NCBI GenBank assembly: GCA_002721305.1
Contig: PBKA01000004.1
Span: 1-42,158, forward strand
Direction of reading: 5' to 3'
Source of the DNA: Acidimicrobiaceae bacterium
GTDB taxonomy: Bacteria; Actinomycetota; Acidimicrobiia; Acidimicrobiales; Poriferisodalaceae
Length of the DNA stretch: 42,158 nt
A program made the translations under genes and the position numbers. Below are positions 24,669-33,605 of the stretch, one piece after another. Below the pieces are notes generated by a model that saw only the letters and a list, made by a program, of their open reading frames with translations, did not search any database and had not been told where the DNA came from. Every line of letters begins with the position of its first letter. Positions within the stretch are counted from its first letter, which is position 1.

Positions 24669-24680
24669 GGTCAGTTCCGG

Positions 24681-25724
24681 CTAGTACTGGCTACCGGACG
24701 AGAAAAGCACACCTCTGAGAACTTCGAACTCCTCGAGTGCTTGGCCCGAGCCTCTTGCTACTGCGAACAAGGGATCCGCGGCGATGCGAATTGGCATGCC
24801 TGTTTCGTTTGCTAGGCGTTGATCTAAGCCTCTGAGGAGCGCTCCACCTCCGGCGAGGGTGATCCCTTGGTCCATGATGTCGGCGGCAAGCTCCGGGGGG
24901 GTTTGGTCAAGCGTGAATTTGACCGCATCAATAATCGAACTGATGGCTGCTTCTAACGCTTCTCTCATTTCGACGCTACTGACGGTGACTGTCTTCGGCA
25001 GTCCGGTGACAAGATCTCTACCTCTTATCTCCGCGTACATTTCATCGGGTAACGGCCACGCAGACCCCAGCGCAACCTTGACTTCTTCCGCGGTGCTTTC
25101 ACCCAGAGCTACGCTGTATTCTTTTTTCACGTATTGGGTGATCGCGTCATCGAGGACATCTCCTCCGATGGGCGCTGACTGACTCGCGACTATTCCCCCG
25201 AGAGAAATCACCGCTACTTCTGTAGTCCCACCGCCGATGTCAACGATCATGCTTCCGTGAGGAGATTGGATTGGGAGGCCAGCGCCTATCGCTGCAGCCA
25301 TTGGTTCTTCGATGATGAACGCGGGTTTGCGAGCCCCTGCATATTCTGCGGCTTCTTGAACCGCTCGTTGTTCTACGCCTGTGATACCCGAGGGCACGCA
25401 GATGACCATTCGTGGTTTGGCCCACCGGCTTCCCGAGATTTGGTCAATGAAGTAGCGCAACATTTTCTCACAGACGTCGAAGTCCGCGATCACTCCGTCC
25501 TTGAGTGGCCGTATGACCTGGATATGAGCTGGGGTTCGTCCGGCCATTCGTTTGGCGTCATGACCAACGGCTAGCGGAGTGCCATTAGTGATGTCGATCG
25601 CTACCACTGAGGGTTCGTCAAGCACGATGCCTCGTCCTCGGACGTAGACAAGCGTGTTGGCGGTCCCAAGGTCTACGGCGATGTCCCTGCCGCTGAAGCC
25701 TCTGATCCGTTTGGGGCTCCTCAT
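24681..25724 (-). CDS. mreB: Rod-shape-determining actin homologue MreB
   Basis: 347 residues, the usual length. Actin-fold nucleotide motifs are IAVDLGTANTLVYVRGRG (phosphate 1), IVDIGGGTTEVAVISLGG (phosphate 2) and ITLAGGGALLRGLDQRL (adenosine). The segment EEPMAAAIGAGLPI is the connect region. MreB forms membrane-bound filaments that guide the elongasome. It is the first of the mreBCD-mrdA-rodA group; the ndk gene lies 95 bases upstream on the same strand. A GGAG lies only one base before the ATG, so a normal ribosome site is lacking; a hairpin sits 12 bases upstream (separate entry). Confidence 0.97.
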   Translation of the reverse strand: MRSPKRIRGFSGRDIAVDLGTANTLVYVRGRGIVLDEPSVVAIDITNGTPLAVGHDAKRMAGRTPAHIQVIRPLKDGVIADFDVCEKMLRYFIDQISGSRWAKPRMVICVPSGITGVEQRAVQEAAEYAGARKPAFIIEEPMAAAIGAGLPIQSPHGSMIVDIGGGTTEVAVISLGGIVASQSAPIGGDVLDDAITQYVKKEYSVALGESTAEEVKVALGSAWPLPDEMYAEIRGRDLVTGLPKTVTVSSVEMREALEAAISSIIDAVKFTLDQTPPELAADIMDQGITLAGGGALLRGLDQRLANETGMPIRIAADPLFAVARGSGQALEEFEVLRGVLFSSGSQY

Positions 25725-25736
25725 GCTCCGTACCCG

Positions 25737-25751
25737 CTTCGCGTAGCGAAG
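25737..25751 (-). promoter_or_regulatory. Short hairpin in the mreB leader
   Basis: On the minus strand CTTCGC, a three-base loop and GCGAAG, ending 12 bases before the mreB start. A competing pairing GCTTC/GAAGC is possible. There is no T-run, so it is not an intrinsic terminator for ndk. It may affect mreB translation, or may be chance in this 95-base gap. Confidence 0.3.
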
Positions 25752-25819
25752 AAGCTTGTCCTGCTCTCAGACTTAGCAGTTCTTCGGGTCGCTGCTCGGT
25801 GGATCATTTTTTTTCTCGA

Positions 25820-26239
25820 TCAGAGTCCTGGGAAGAAAATGTTGATTTCGCGTGCCGCGGATTCATCAGAATCAGATCCGTGAACCAAGTTCTCGGTTAC
25901 GACGAGCCCAAAGTCCCCACGAATGGTGCCCGGCGCGGCAGTTGCTGGGTTGGTGCTGCCCATCAAGTTGCGGACGACTTTGTAGACGTCGTCGCCTGCG
26001 TCATCGGGGCCTTCAACAACCATCAACACTGCTGGCGAGCGGGTGATGAACGCTATTAGGTCGTCAAAGAATGGTTTGCCTTGGTGTTCTTCGTAGTGAA
26101 TTTCCGCTGTGGCGCGGTCAATCGTGCGAAGTTCTGCTCGGGTGAGCTGAAGGCCTTTACGTTCGAAGCGAGCAATGATTTCGCCGACGAGGCCCCGCTC
26201 AACGGCGTCGGGTTTGCAAATGACGAAGGTCCGTGGCAC
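25820..26239 (-). CDS. ndk: Nucleoside diphosphate kinase
   Basis: 139 residues, standard Ndk length. The start [19 protein letters not shown] and the catalytic segment NLVHGSDS, with phospho-accepting His120, are conserved. It equilibrates nucleoside triphosphates using a phosphohistidine intermediate. GTG start with AGGAG five bases upstream. It sits between folC and mreB on the same strand, as in other actinobacteria where folC and ndk neighbour each other. The C-terminus ends FFPGL, a typical Ndk end apart from lacking the final Trp-Glu seen in some. Confidence 0.97.
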   Translation of the reverse strand: MPRTFVICKPDAVERGLVGEIIARFERKGLQLTRAELRTIDRATAEIHYEEHQGKPFFDDLIAFITRSPAVLMVVEGPDDAGDDVYKVVRNLMGSTNPATAAPGTIRGDFGLVVTENLVHGSDSDESAAREINIFFPGL

Positions 26240-26279
26240 GTGTTCTCCTACAACGCGTCAAAAGTCAACTGATGTAAGG

Positions 26280-27671
26280 TTACCGCGAGGTGTCTAGGAG
26301 TTGACCTCGGGCTTCAGATGCGACGTAGAGAGACCCTGTGATGAGAACGGTTCCAGTCTCTGTGGCAGCATCGACAGCCCTGTCAATGGCTTCGGGCACC
26401 GTGGGTGATATTTCGATCTCCGCACCGCTGCCTTTCAGAGCGAGGCCTAACTCGTCCGCGGGAATGGCGCGGGGCCAGTTCGCGGCTGTCGCTATGACTC
26501 GCGAAAATTGTGGTCCTCTGAGAGCATCAAAGAACTCCATAGGGTCCCGAGGTTTGTTGGCACCCATCACCAGCACCGGTTGTTGTTCGTTGACAAAATC
26601 TTCGAAGAGTGTTTGCGCAACGACTGAGGCTGCGGGCGGGTTGTGCGCTCCATCAATGATGATCATCGGGTGTCGTTGAACGATTTCGAACCGCGCTGGT
26701 AGTTGGAGTTGTTGGAAGGCTTCGGAAATCACCTCTGTGTCTAGCTGCCGACCGAAGAAAGCTTCTGCTGCCGCGACGGCTATGGCCGCGTTGTGAGCTT
26801 GGTGGGCGCCGTTAACAGGAAGAAACACTTCTTGGTGACTGCCAAAAGGAGTGGCTAGGTCAACCAGTCGGCCTCCTACGGCCAGTCGATCTGCAACTAC
26901 GTCGAAATCTTGGTGACGTTGCCACTTTTCTCGATGTTGGTTGCCTGTGATTACCGCGACTAGTTCAGGTGAACTCTCTCCGTTGATCACGTGAGATTCT
27001 TTAGAGATAATGCCTGCTTTCTCTTCGGCGATGTCCGCGAGGGTAGGTCCGATAATCTCCATGTGGTCTGGGCCAATGTTGGTGATGACTGCGACGTCGG
27101 CATCGATGACGTTTGTGGCGTCCCATCTACCGCCCATTCCTACTTCGATGACGTTGACGTCTACTGCTGTTGCAGCAAACCAGTTGTAGGCCGCTGCGCA
27201 TAGCACTTCGAAGTAGCTGGGAGAGTGACCTGTTGCTTCAATCACCCATGGTTCAACCTCAGCTATTTCTGAAAGTGCCTGGGTAAAGGAGCCGTCGTCG
27301 AGAGGTTCGTTGGCAATCATGATTCTGTCGTTGACTCGATCGATGTGCGGTGACGTATAGCTGCCAACGTCGAGTCCGGTCGCCCCTATTAGTTCGACGA
27401 GCATTCGCGATGTGCTGCCTTTACCGTTCGTTCCCGTGATATGCACCGCTGGAATGTCACGGTGGGGGTTGCCGAGCAATTCCATCAAGGTGCGCATTCG
27501 TTCAAGGGAGGGGGGACTCGTGTCCTTCCCTCCTAAATGACGTTCAAGGTTGTAATGGCCTTGCAGCCACTGCATTGCTTCGCCGTAAGTACCTATTTGC
27601 TTCGGTGGCTGATCACTTGTAATTGCCTCGAGACGGTTTCTTGTCCGTCTAGGAGGCTTGGCGTTCGCCAC
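26280..27671 (-). CDS. folC: Folylpolyglutamate/dihydrofolate synthase FolC
   Basis: 463 residues. The Mur-ligase-type ATP loop is [17 protein letters not shown] (about 79-95), followed by [44 protein letters not shown] across the active site, and [11 protein letters not shown] in the C-terminal domain. It adds glutamate to dihydropteroate or folates. The first ATG (27671) overlaps the end of clpX by 23 bases; a later ATG (27575) would remove a conserved helix ([11 protein letters not shown]), so the first start is preferred. Most actinobacteria have valS between clpX and folC; here there is no valS. Confidence 0.95.
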   Translation of the reverse strand: MANAKPPRRTRNRLEAITSDQPPKQIGTYGEAMQWLQGHYNLERHLGGKDTSPPSLERMRTLMELLGNPHRDIPAVHITGTNGKGSTSRMLVELIGATGLDVGSYTSPHIDRVNDRIMIANEPLDDGSFTQALSEIAEVEPWVIEATGHSPSYFEVLCAAAYNWFAATAVDVNVIEVGMGGRWDATNVIDADVAVITNIGPDHMEIIGPTLADIAEEKAGIISKESHVINGESSPELVAVITGNQHREKWQRHQDFDVVADRLAVGGRLVDLATPFGSHQEVFLPVNGAHQAHNAAIAVAAAEAFFGRQLDTEVISEAFQQLQLPARFEIVQRHPMIIIDGAHNPPAASVVAQTLFEDFVNEQQPVLVMGANKPRDPMEFFDALRGPQFSRVIATAANWPRAIPADELGLALKGSGAEIEISPTVPEAIDRAVDAATETGTVLITGSLYVASEARGQLLDTSR

Positions 27672-28914
27672 CGCTGTCGTCCCTACGCGGCACCAAGGTC
27701 GGATTTACCTTCTCGAGAACAACATCACGGTCAATGATGCACCGAGCGATATCTTCCCGACTGGGCACTTCGTACATGACACCTAGCAGTACTTCTTCCA
27801 GAATTGCGCGTAACCCGCGGGCCCCGGTGTTGCGGAGGACGGCCTGATCGACAACGGCACTAATAGCTTCGTCGGTGAATTCAAGTTCGACTCCGTCGAG
27901 TTCAAACATACGTTGGTATTGCTTTACTAACGCGTTGCGAGGCTCAAGGAGGATGCTGGTCAGTGCTGCATGGTCGAGTTCGTCGACGACTCCGACTACC
28001 GGAAGACGCCCAATGAATTCTGGGATCAGCCCGTACTTTTGTAGGTCTTCGGGTAGCACCTCGGGGAGCAGTTCAAGGTTGGCTCGCTCACCGGCCGACT
28101 TTACGTCTGCCCCAAAGCCAACTGCTCGATGTCCTATGCGGTCCGCGATGACGCGTTCCAGTCCATCAAATGCCCCGCCGCAGATAAACAGGATATTGCT
28201 GGTGTCGATCTGTAGAAATTCCTGGTGGGGGTGTTTGCGTCCGCCTTGGGGGGGAACTGAGGCTTGGGTGCCTTCGAGAATCTTGAGTAATGCTTGTTGC
28301 ACGCCTTCGCCCGATACATCTCTAGTGATGGACGGGTTTTCAGCTTTGCGTGCCACTTTGTCAATTTCATCTATATAGATGATTCCGGTTTCGGCTCTCT
28401 TGACGTCGTAGTCAGCAGCTTGAATGAGTTTGAGCAGAATATTTTCGACGTCTTCACCGACGTACCCGGCTTCGGTCAACGCCGTTGCGTCAGCAATAGC
28501 GAAAGGAACATTGAGCATCCGGGCCAATGTTTGCGCCATCATCGTTTTGCCACAGCCGGTCGGTCCGATCAGCATGATGTTGGATTTCGCGATTTCGACA
28601 TCTGACTCGAGGGTTTGGCCGAATTGAACTCGTTTGTAGTGGTTGTACACCGCTACAGACAGGATCTTCTTCGTTCGGTCTTGCCCGATGATGTATTCGT
28701 TGAGAAAGTCGCAGATCTCTGACGGTTTGGGGACCTCGTCGAAGTCCACTTCTGTATTGTCAGTGAGTTCTTCTTCGATAATTTCATTACAGAGGTCAAT
28801 GCATTCGTCGCAGATGTACACACCTGGGCCGGCGATGAGCTTCTTGACCTGTTTCTGAGATTTTCCGCAGAAGGAGCACTTCAGTAGCTCTCCGCCCTCT
28901 CCGAATTTCGCCAC
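27649..28914 (-). CDS. clpX: ATP-dependent Clp protease ATP-binding subunit ClpX
   Basis: 421 residues, GTG start. The N-terminal zinc-binding domain has CSFCGKSQ and CDECIDLC (residues about 14-41). The AAA+ core has Walker A GPTGCGKT, pore-loop element [11 protein letters not shown], Walker [10 protein letters not shown], and [19 protein letters not shown]. The segment [11 protein letters not shown] contains the region of the IGF-type loop that docks ClpP. It unfolds proteins and feeds them to ClpP. It is 184 bases downstream of clpP on the same strand; a GAGG about ten bases before the start is a possible ribosome site. Confidence 0.98.
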   Translation of the reverse strand: MAKFGEGGELLKCSFCGKSQKQVKKLIAGPGVYICDECIDLCNEIIEEELTDNTEVDFDEVPKPSEICDFLNEYIIGQDRTKKILSVAVYNHYKRVQFGQTLESDVEIAKSNIMLIGPTGCGKTMMAQTLARMLNVPFAIADATALTEAGYVGEDVENILLKLIQAADYDVKRAETGIIYIDEIDKVARKAENPSITRDVSGEGVQQALLKILEGTQASVPPQGGRKHPHQEFLQIDTSNILFICGGAFDGLERVIADRIGHRAVGFGADVKSAGERANLELLPEVLPEDLQKYGLIPEFIGRLPVVGVVDELDHAALTSILLEPRNALVKQYQRMFELDGVELEFTDEAISAVVDQAVLRNTGARGLRAILEEVLLGVMYEVPSREDIARCIIDRDVVLEKVNPTLVPRRDDSGGERQAS

Positions 28915-29098
28915 GCCGCCGACACCTCATTCTGGTTCACCAACCGGTTTGGTTGATAGCCGTTTGCTAAGGATGGCACAGTCCGATCGAAGCGAGGGGA
29001 CGTTCCGACGCGAATCCTGTACTACCTCATGCACTGTTGAATTGTTTGGGGTAAGGGTTGAGAGTACCGACTGATTTCGTTTCTGAACAGGAGAAATA

Positions 29099-29731
29099 TC
29101 AGGCGGCGCGGATTGGACCGTCTTCAGTGGATTCGCGGCTGTCGATAACCTCGTCGATAATCCCGTATTCTTTGGCAGCCTCGGCGTCCATAATGAAGTC
29201 ACGGTCGGTGTCGGTGTGGATTCGATCGAGGTCTTGTCCGGTGTGGTGGGCGAGAATGCCTTCCAACAGTTCTCTCATCCTGTCGATTTCTCGAGCGGCT
29301 AATTCGATGTCAGTGGCTTGACCCATAGCTTGACCGTACGGCTGATGCAGGAGAACTCTCGCATGGGGCAGAGCCATTCGTTTTCCAGGGGTGCCCGCGG
29401 CTAGTAGAACCGCCGCAGCGGAAGCCGCTTGACCTAGGCAGATCGTCGTTATGTCGTTTCGGATGTACTGGCTGGTGTCGTAGATAGCAAACAAGGCATT
29501 GATGTCCCCACCAGGTGAGTTGATGTAAATGTTGATGTCACGATCCGGGTTTTCTGATTCGAGATGGATCATTTGGGCGCACACCAGATTTGCGATGGTG
29601 TCGTCGATGGGGGTTCCGAGAAAGATGATGTTTTCTTTGAGGAGGCGGGAGTAAAGGTCGTAGGCGCGTTCACCTCTGTTGGTTTGTTCTACGACTGTTG
29701 GGACTAGGTAGTTCTGTGCGTCGAGGCTCAC
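29099..29731 (-). CDS. clpP: ATP-dependent Clp protease proteolytic subunit ClpP
   Basis: 210 residues. The catalytic triad is Ser104 (in [11 protein letters not shown]), His129 (ARVLLHQP) and Asp178 (TDTDRDF). [17 protein letters not shown] is the oxyanion and strand region. GTG start overlapping the tig stop as GTGA. Most actinobacteria carry two clpP genes side by side upstream of clpX; here there is one, and the 184-base gap to clpX has no clpP remnant that I can see. Confidence 0.97.
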   Translation of the reverse strand: MSLDAQNYLVPTVVEQTNRGERAYDLYSRLLKENIIFLGTPIDDTIANLVCAQMIHLESENPDRDINIYINSPGGDINALFAIYDTSQYIRNDITTICLGQAASAAAVLLAAGTPGKRMALPHARVLLHQPYGQAMGQATDIELAAREIDRMRELLEGILAHHTGQDLDRIHTDTDRDFIMDAEAAKEYGIIDEVIDSRESTEDGPIRAA

Positions 29732-31212
29732 TGTTCCTCATCCTTTTCCAAATCGTCTTCCTCTTCGGTGTCAACCGTAGCGCTGTCTGTTGCTACGTCA
29801 GAGTCGGATTCTGTTAAGTCGGGCAGTTCTAGGTCTTCGCGGTTGATGGGGTTGCCGTCTTCGTCGACAAGTTTGACTTCGGTCACTAGCCATTCCAATG
29901 CTTTGCGTTTTCCGATTTCTGTCTGGATTGGTCCGAGTCCGTCTCCGTGGTCCTCGATTTGGTGACGCAGATCGTGGGTTGAAGTCTGGAATTGTTCAGC
30001 CATGCGTTCGAGTTCTTCATCGACGTCGCTGTCGTCAACCGAGATGGTTTCTTTTTCGACAATTGAACGCAGCGCCAAGTCGACTTTTGCCGAGCGTTCG
30101 GCTGCTTCACGTAGTTCTTCGGTAAAGGATTCAGGATCCTGGCCTGTCATTTGCATCCAGGTTTCAAGGTTCATTCCCTGCCCCTGCAGTCGCATGGCAA
30201 GTTGTTGCAGTTGCTCGGACATCTCTCCGTTGACCATCGAATCGGGGACGGCTTCTTCAACCAGTGCGGCAAGTGCTGTGGCCGTGTTTTCTCTCATGGC
30301 GGCGTTCGCTTGGAAGGTTCGCATCATCTTCATACGTTGAATGGTTTCGCTTCGAAGTTGTTCTACGGAGTCGTGTTCGGTGTTTTCTTCAACCCACTCG
30401 TCATCAAGTTCCGGTAGCACTTCTTCTTTAACGGCATTGATTGTGATCTCGAAGTCGATCGATACGTCTTCTTGCACCGGATGGTCGGCGCTGAAGCTGA
30501 GTTCGTCCCCGGCGCTTGCTCCTTCAAGTTGACTGTCCACCTCTTCGACGATGCCACCGCTTCCTACTGAGTAGAGATAGTCGTCGGCTGTGAGTCCTGG
30601 AAGTGCTTCACCGTCAACTGTTCCTGCGATGTCGATGGATACTTGGTCGCCGGCGGTAGCTGGGCGCTCAACGTCGACAAGTTCGGCTGTTTGTCGCAGC
30701 TGGACGTCGATTTGTTCTTGTACCTCTTCGTCGCTTGGTGTCGGGTTGGGTATTTCGACTTCAAGGTCGGCATATCCCGTCAACGAGATAGTTGGTCGAG
30801 TTTCTACAACCGCTTCAAAGCAAACAAGTCCGTCGTCCTCGCCGCTGGTCAGGGATAAATCTGGTGCCGCGATGACATCGACTGCTTCGGCCCGAACTGC
30901 GTCAGCGTAGTAACCGGGGATTGCGTCTTCGAGGGCTTGGGCTCGCGCATAGCCGGTTCCTATGTGTGATTCAAGGACTGGCCGAGGGGCTTTCCCTTTT
31001 CGAAATCCCGGGACTCGCACTTCTTTAGCTATTTTCCGAAAGGCTTCTTCTATGGCCTTTTCAAAAGTTTCTTGGTCAACCTCGACCGTTAGTTTGACTC
31101 GGGGTCCAAAGGTGCGTTCCCGTTGCTCACCGGCTCCATCGGCGGTTTCTTCCGCAGAGTTGTCGAGGGCGTCGAGTTCTGCTGGGTCGACTGGGGTAAG
31201 GGTGGTCTTCAC
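29728..31212 (-). CDS. tig: Trigger factor (ribosome-associated chaperone)
   Basis: 494 residues. After an acidic N-terminal stretch of about 35 residues comes the ribosome-binding domain ([20 protein letters not shown], then [15 protein letters not shown] with the GFRxGKxP ribosome signature). The FKBP-type prolyl isomerase domain follows ([21 protein letters not shown] ... [21 protein letters not shown]), then the helical chaperone body and a very acidic tail ([12 protein letters not shown]). It binds nascent chains at the ribosome exit. GTG start with no Shine-Dalgarno but a TAGAAT box nine bases upstream. The stop overlaps clpP. Confidence 0.96.
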   Translation of the reverse strand: MKTTLTPVDPAELDALDNSAEETADGAGEQRERTFGPRVKLTVEVDQETFEKAIEEAFRKIAKEVRVPGFRKGKAPRPVLESHIGTGYARAQALEDAIPGYYADAVRAEAVDVIAAPDLSLTSGEDDGLVCFEAVVETRPTISLTGYADLEVEIPNPTPSDEEVQEQIDVQLRQTAELVDVERPATAGDQVSIDIAGTVDGEALPGLTADDYLYSVGSGGIVEEVDSQLEGASAGDELSFSADHPVQEDVSIDFEITINAVKEEVLPELDDEWVEENTEHDSVEQLRSETIQRMKMMRTFQANAAMRENTATALAALVEEAVPDSMVNGEMSEQLQQLAMRLQGQGMNLETWMQMTGQDPESFTEELREAAERSAKVDLALRSIVEKETISVDDSDVDEELERMAEQFQTSTHDLRHQIEDHGDGLGPIQTEIGKRKALEWLVTEVKLVDEDGNPINREDLELPDLTESDSDVATDSATVDTEEEDDLEKDEEQ

Positions 31213-31221
31213 AGGAGCAAA

Positions 31222-31227
31222 ATTCTA
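31222..31227 (-). promoter_or_regulatory. tig: Candidate -10 element for tig
   Basis: TAGAAT on the minus strand, nine bases before the tig GTG, with pyrimidine-rich bases (TTTGCTCCT) and no ribosome site between. This fits a very short leader or leaderless transcript. The -35 side (GGGGAC region) is weak. It lies in the 58 bases between the tRNA-Gly gene and tig. Confidence 0.4.
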
Positions 31228-31270
31228 TCGGGGTGGGTTGCTGTGTCCCCTACCGGATCGGGGGCCTTGG

Positions 31271-31345
31271 TGGAGCGGGCGACGAGAATCGAACTCGCAT
31301 CATCAGCTTGGAAGGCTGAGGTTCTAGCCATTGAACTACGCCCGC
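31271..31345 (-). tRNA. tRNA-Gly (anticodon TCC)
   Basis: On the minus strand the acceptor stem GCGGGCG/CGCCCGC, D arm GTTC/GAAC, anticodon arm TCAGC/GCTGA with loop CTTCCAA, four-base variable loop, T arm GCGAG/CTCGT with loop TTCGATT, discriminator T and an encoded CCA end all fold correctly. The anticodon TCC reads glycine GGA codons. It lies between the dmdA-like gene and tig on the same strand. Confidence 0.95.
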
Positions 31346-31378
31346 AGGTGTGGTCAGGCTAGCGGCACATAGCTGCGA

Positions 31379-32485
31379 CTACAGATCGAACGGCAAGTCC
31401 GTGACAGTCGCAGGACGCCACCCATCGGCTGTTTCTACTTGCAGTTTGGAGCCTGGAAGGTTGTAGGGGACTTCGACTATGGCTAACCCAAGGTTTTGGT
31501 TGAATCGTGGCGAGTGAGCGATGACGCGGGTTTGACCTGCGTGGGTGCCGTTGGGGTTGCGAAGCCCGGTGGGTTCTGGGTTGGGTTCTAGCGGCGCCCC
31601 TTCAATGATGAGGCCTTTGAGTTCTCGAGTGGGCCCAAGAGAGCGTTTTGCCAGCAGTGCTTCCTTCCCCACAAAGTCGTGTTCAACACCGAGATCAACG
31701 TAGTTTCCGATGGCTGCTTCGAAAGGATCGCTTTCTTCGTCGGTGTCCGATCCCCAGGAGAGCAGAAAATTCTCTATGCGTTCAGCGTAATTGGGTGCCC
31801 CGACCCGAATTCCGTACGGTTCTCCCGCTGCCCATATCAAATCCCAAAGCTGTTCGCCTTTGTTGCCGTCTTCAAGGAAGAGTTCGAAGCCGCCTTGCTT
31901 ACTCCAACCGGAACGGCACACCACTAGCGGGATGTCTTCGTGTGTGAGTCGTCGAAAGTGGAAGAATTTGAGTTCGCGGATCCAATCTCCGAACACGTGA
32001 GCGACTGTGTCAGTCGCGCTCGGACCTTGCACTGCCAGTGGCGACACGTCCGGTTCGGTGATTTCGACATCGTCGCCGCGTTCACCGCTGATCGCACGAA
32101 TCCACAAAAGCATGTCCGAGTCGGCTATTGAAAACCAGATGGTGTCGTCATCAACTCTGAGAGCGACCGGGTCGTTAATCAGTCGGCCTTGGTGGTCACA
32201 TAGGGGAACGTATTTGGCGATACCTACTTTGAGTTGAGATAGGTCTCGGGCGCTGAGGTACTGGCAGAGCTTGAGCGCGTCAGGTCCTTGGATTTGGACT
32301 TGACGTTCACAGCCGACATCCCAGAGCGCTACCCGTTGCGTGAGCGCCTCATAGTCTGCTGCCGGATCGTCGGTGGCCACGGGGAGCACCATGCGGTTGT
32401 ACACCGTTGCTGTTTGAATTCCAGCGGCTTCGGCTCGTCGGTAGAACGGTGAGAACCGAACTCGGGGTCCCTGGGCAAGTTGCAT
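31379..32485 (-). CDS. dmdA: DMSP demethylase-like aminomethyltransferase (DmdA/GcvT family)
   Basis: 368 residues from the ATG at 32485 (a TTG three codons upstream is possible). It belongs to the GcvT family and its motifs follow DmdA as I recall it from SAR11: R-x-R-x-SPF near the start, VYNRMVLP, WDVGCERQVQIQG, SARDLSQLKVG, a split LINDPVALRV, FSIADSDMLLW, EPDVSPLAVQGPSA, and VCRSGWSKQGGFELF, ending in TDLPF. DmdA moves a methyl group from dimethylsulfoniopropionate to tetrahydrofolate, giving methylmercaptopropionate. Glycine-cleavage T proteins lack several of these segments. No gcvH or gcvP is nearby. Other DmdA-like GcvT paralogues exist, so the substrate is probable, not proven. It lies 33 bases downstream of an SDR gene. 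Confidence 0.8.
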   Translation of the reverse strand: MQLAQGPRVRFSPFYRRAEAAGIQTATVYNRMVLPVATDDPAADYEALTQRVALWDVGCERQVQIQGPDALKLCQYLSARDLSQLKVGIAKYVPLCDHQGRLINDPVALRVDDDTIWFSIADSDMLLWIRAISGERGDDVEITEPDVSPLAVQGPSATDTVAHVFGDWIRELKFFHFRRLTHEDIPLVVCRSGWSKQGGFELFLEDGNKGEQLWDLIWAAGEPYGIRVGAPNYAERIENFLLSWGSDTDEESDPFEAAIGNYVDLGVEHDFVGKEALLAKRSLGPTRELKGLIIEGAPLEPNPEPTGLRNPNGTHAGQTRVIAHSPRFNQNLGLAIVEVPYNLPGSKLQVETADGWRPATVTDLPFDL

Positions 32486-32518
32486 GTTCCGCAACTTATC
32501 CGCTCGGTTTGGTTGGTT

Positions 32519-33472
32519 TTAACGTCGTCCCAAAAAGTTGAGGTGACCGCGATCGATAATGCGTTGTCTGAACTCAGGTTTGTATGCAGATTCTGGGTCT
32601 TCGCGGACTAGTTCATCAATGGCGATTGCGTCGTCGCCGACGAGGACTCTCCAACGGTTATGTTGGACTGCGTCGAGGATGATCTCTGCCGCTTGCGCAG
32701 CTGTGGTGGGGGCCTCGTCTCGGAAGCGTTCACCGTGGGTTGTGACGAGATCGGTGAGGTCGGTGTCAGACATTTGGTCTACATCGGCGCCTTGTTCGGC
32801 GAGATTTTTTCGAATCCGTTCCAAGTTGGGTCCGCCGTGTGCGGCGATGCTGTTAAGGCTGATTGCTGTTCCTATGTGGCCGGGCATCACTACGTGGGCG
32901 GTGACATGGGGTGCGTGGAGTTGTAAATCAATGTTGAGTGCCTCGGTGAAACCTTTTACCGCGAATTTGGCTGAGCAATATGCCGTGTGGGGTGTTTCGG
33001 GTCCCACGGTTGCCCAAAACCCGTTGATACTGCTGGTATTGACGAGGTGCCCTTCATCGCTGCGAATCAATAAGGGTAGGAAGACTCGGCTGCCGTAATA
33101 GACGCCGTACCAACAGACGTCGAATGTTTTTTCCCAGGCCATTCGATCCTCATCGATGACAAAACTGCCTCCACCTGCGATTCCTGCGTTGTTGAAGACT
33201 AAATCGAGGTAGTCGGTTTCGTGACGGATTTGCAGCTGATCTCGAAAGGCGACGACATCGGCTTCGTCGGCGACATCGCATATGTGCGACGTGACACGAA
33301 CGGCGTGAGTCGTCTCAGCGAGGGCGAGCTCTTCGGTTTCTGCCATATTGTCGGGATTGACATCGCACATAGCGACATGGCATCCGTGTGCTGTAAGTTG
33401 GCGAACCAGTTCGCGGCCCATGCCCGTGCCACCGCCGGTAACCACAGCTATCTTTCCTTCGAAACTTTTCAC
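32519..33472 (-). CDS. Short-chain dehydrogenase/reductase
   Basis: 317 residues from the GTG at 33472, chosen because AAAGG lies eight bases upstream and the protein then starts VKSFEGKIAVVTGGGTGMGRELV, the usual SDR beginning. A longer frame from a TTG at 33508 would translate through a perfect inverted repeat. Cofactor motif TGGGTGMG, NNAGIAGGG, Ser in NTSSINGF and the YCSAK catalytic pair are all present. The C-terminus is longer than in short SDRs (HGERFRDEAPTTAAQAAEIILDAV then about 50 residues). The substrate is unknown. It is directly upstream of the dmdA-like gene on the same strand and may be co-transcribed with it. Confidence 0.9.
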   Translation of the reverse strand: MKSFEGKIAVVTGGGTGMGRELVRQLTAHGCHVAMCDVNPDNMAETEELALAETTHAVRVTSHICDVADEADVVAFRDQLQIRHETDYLDLVFNNAGIAGGGSFVIDEDRMAWEKTFDVCWYGVYYGSRVFLPLLIRSDEGHLVNTSSINGFWATVGPETPHTAYCSAKFAVKGFTEALNIDLQLHAPHVTAHVVMPGHIGTAISLNSIAAHGGPNLERIRKNLAEQGADVDQMSDTDLTDLVTTHGERFRDEAPTTAAQAAEIILDAVQHNRWRVLVGDDAIAIDELVREDPESAYKPEFRQRIIDRGHLNFLGRR

Positions 33473-33493
33473 AGGATCTCCCTTTGAGATCCT
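33473..33493 (-). promoter_or_regulatory. Perfect inverted repeat abutting the SDR start codon
   Basis: On the minus strand AGGATCTC (33493-33486), loop AAAGG, GAGATCCT (33480-33473), then the GTG start codon directly. As RNA it is an eight-pair hairpin that displays the ribosome binding site AAAGG in its loop. As DNA it is a 21-base palindrome suited to a dimeric repressor in the divergent gap with the cupredoxin gene. Both readings are possible. Confidence 0.6.
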
Positions 33494-33605
33494 CCATGGT
33501 TTCAGCAAACCATTCCCTACGCCATCTGAGGTTCTGGTTTTTGGCCCATGAAGATATTGTGAGATTTACTGATGTGTCATGGGTCGACGGCGAAAGTGGA
33601 ACACA

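Noticed and set aside
25803..25812. Run of eight T (plus strand) next to the ndk stop, considered as terminator tract
   Set aside because: On the ndk strand it is an A-run, and no stem precedes it in either direction.
28927..29202. 91-codon open frame on the minus strand in the clpP-clpX gap
   Set aside because: It runs out of the clpP 3' end in another frame, has no ribosome site, and its protein shows no recognisable pattern.
31230..31262. CCCC/GGGG stem between tRNA-Gly and tig, considered as a tRNA terminator
   Set aside because: Four to five pairs, no T-run following; not supportable.
32559..33098. 179-codon frame on the plus strand
   Set aside because: Antisense to the SDR gene; no ribosome site and no family resemblance.
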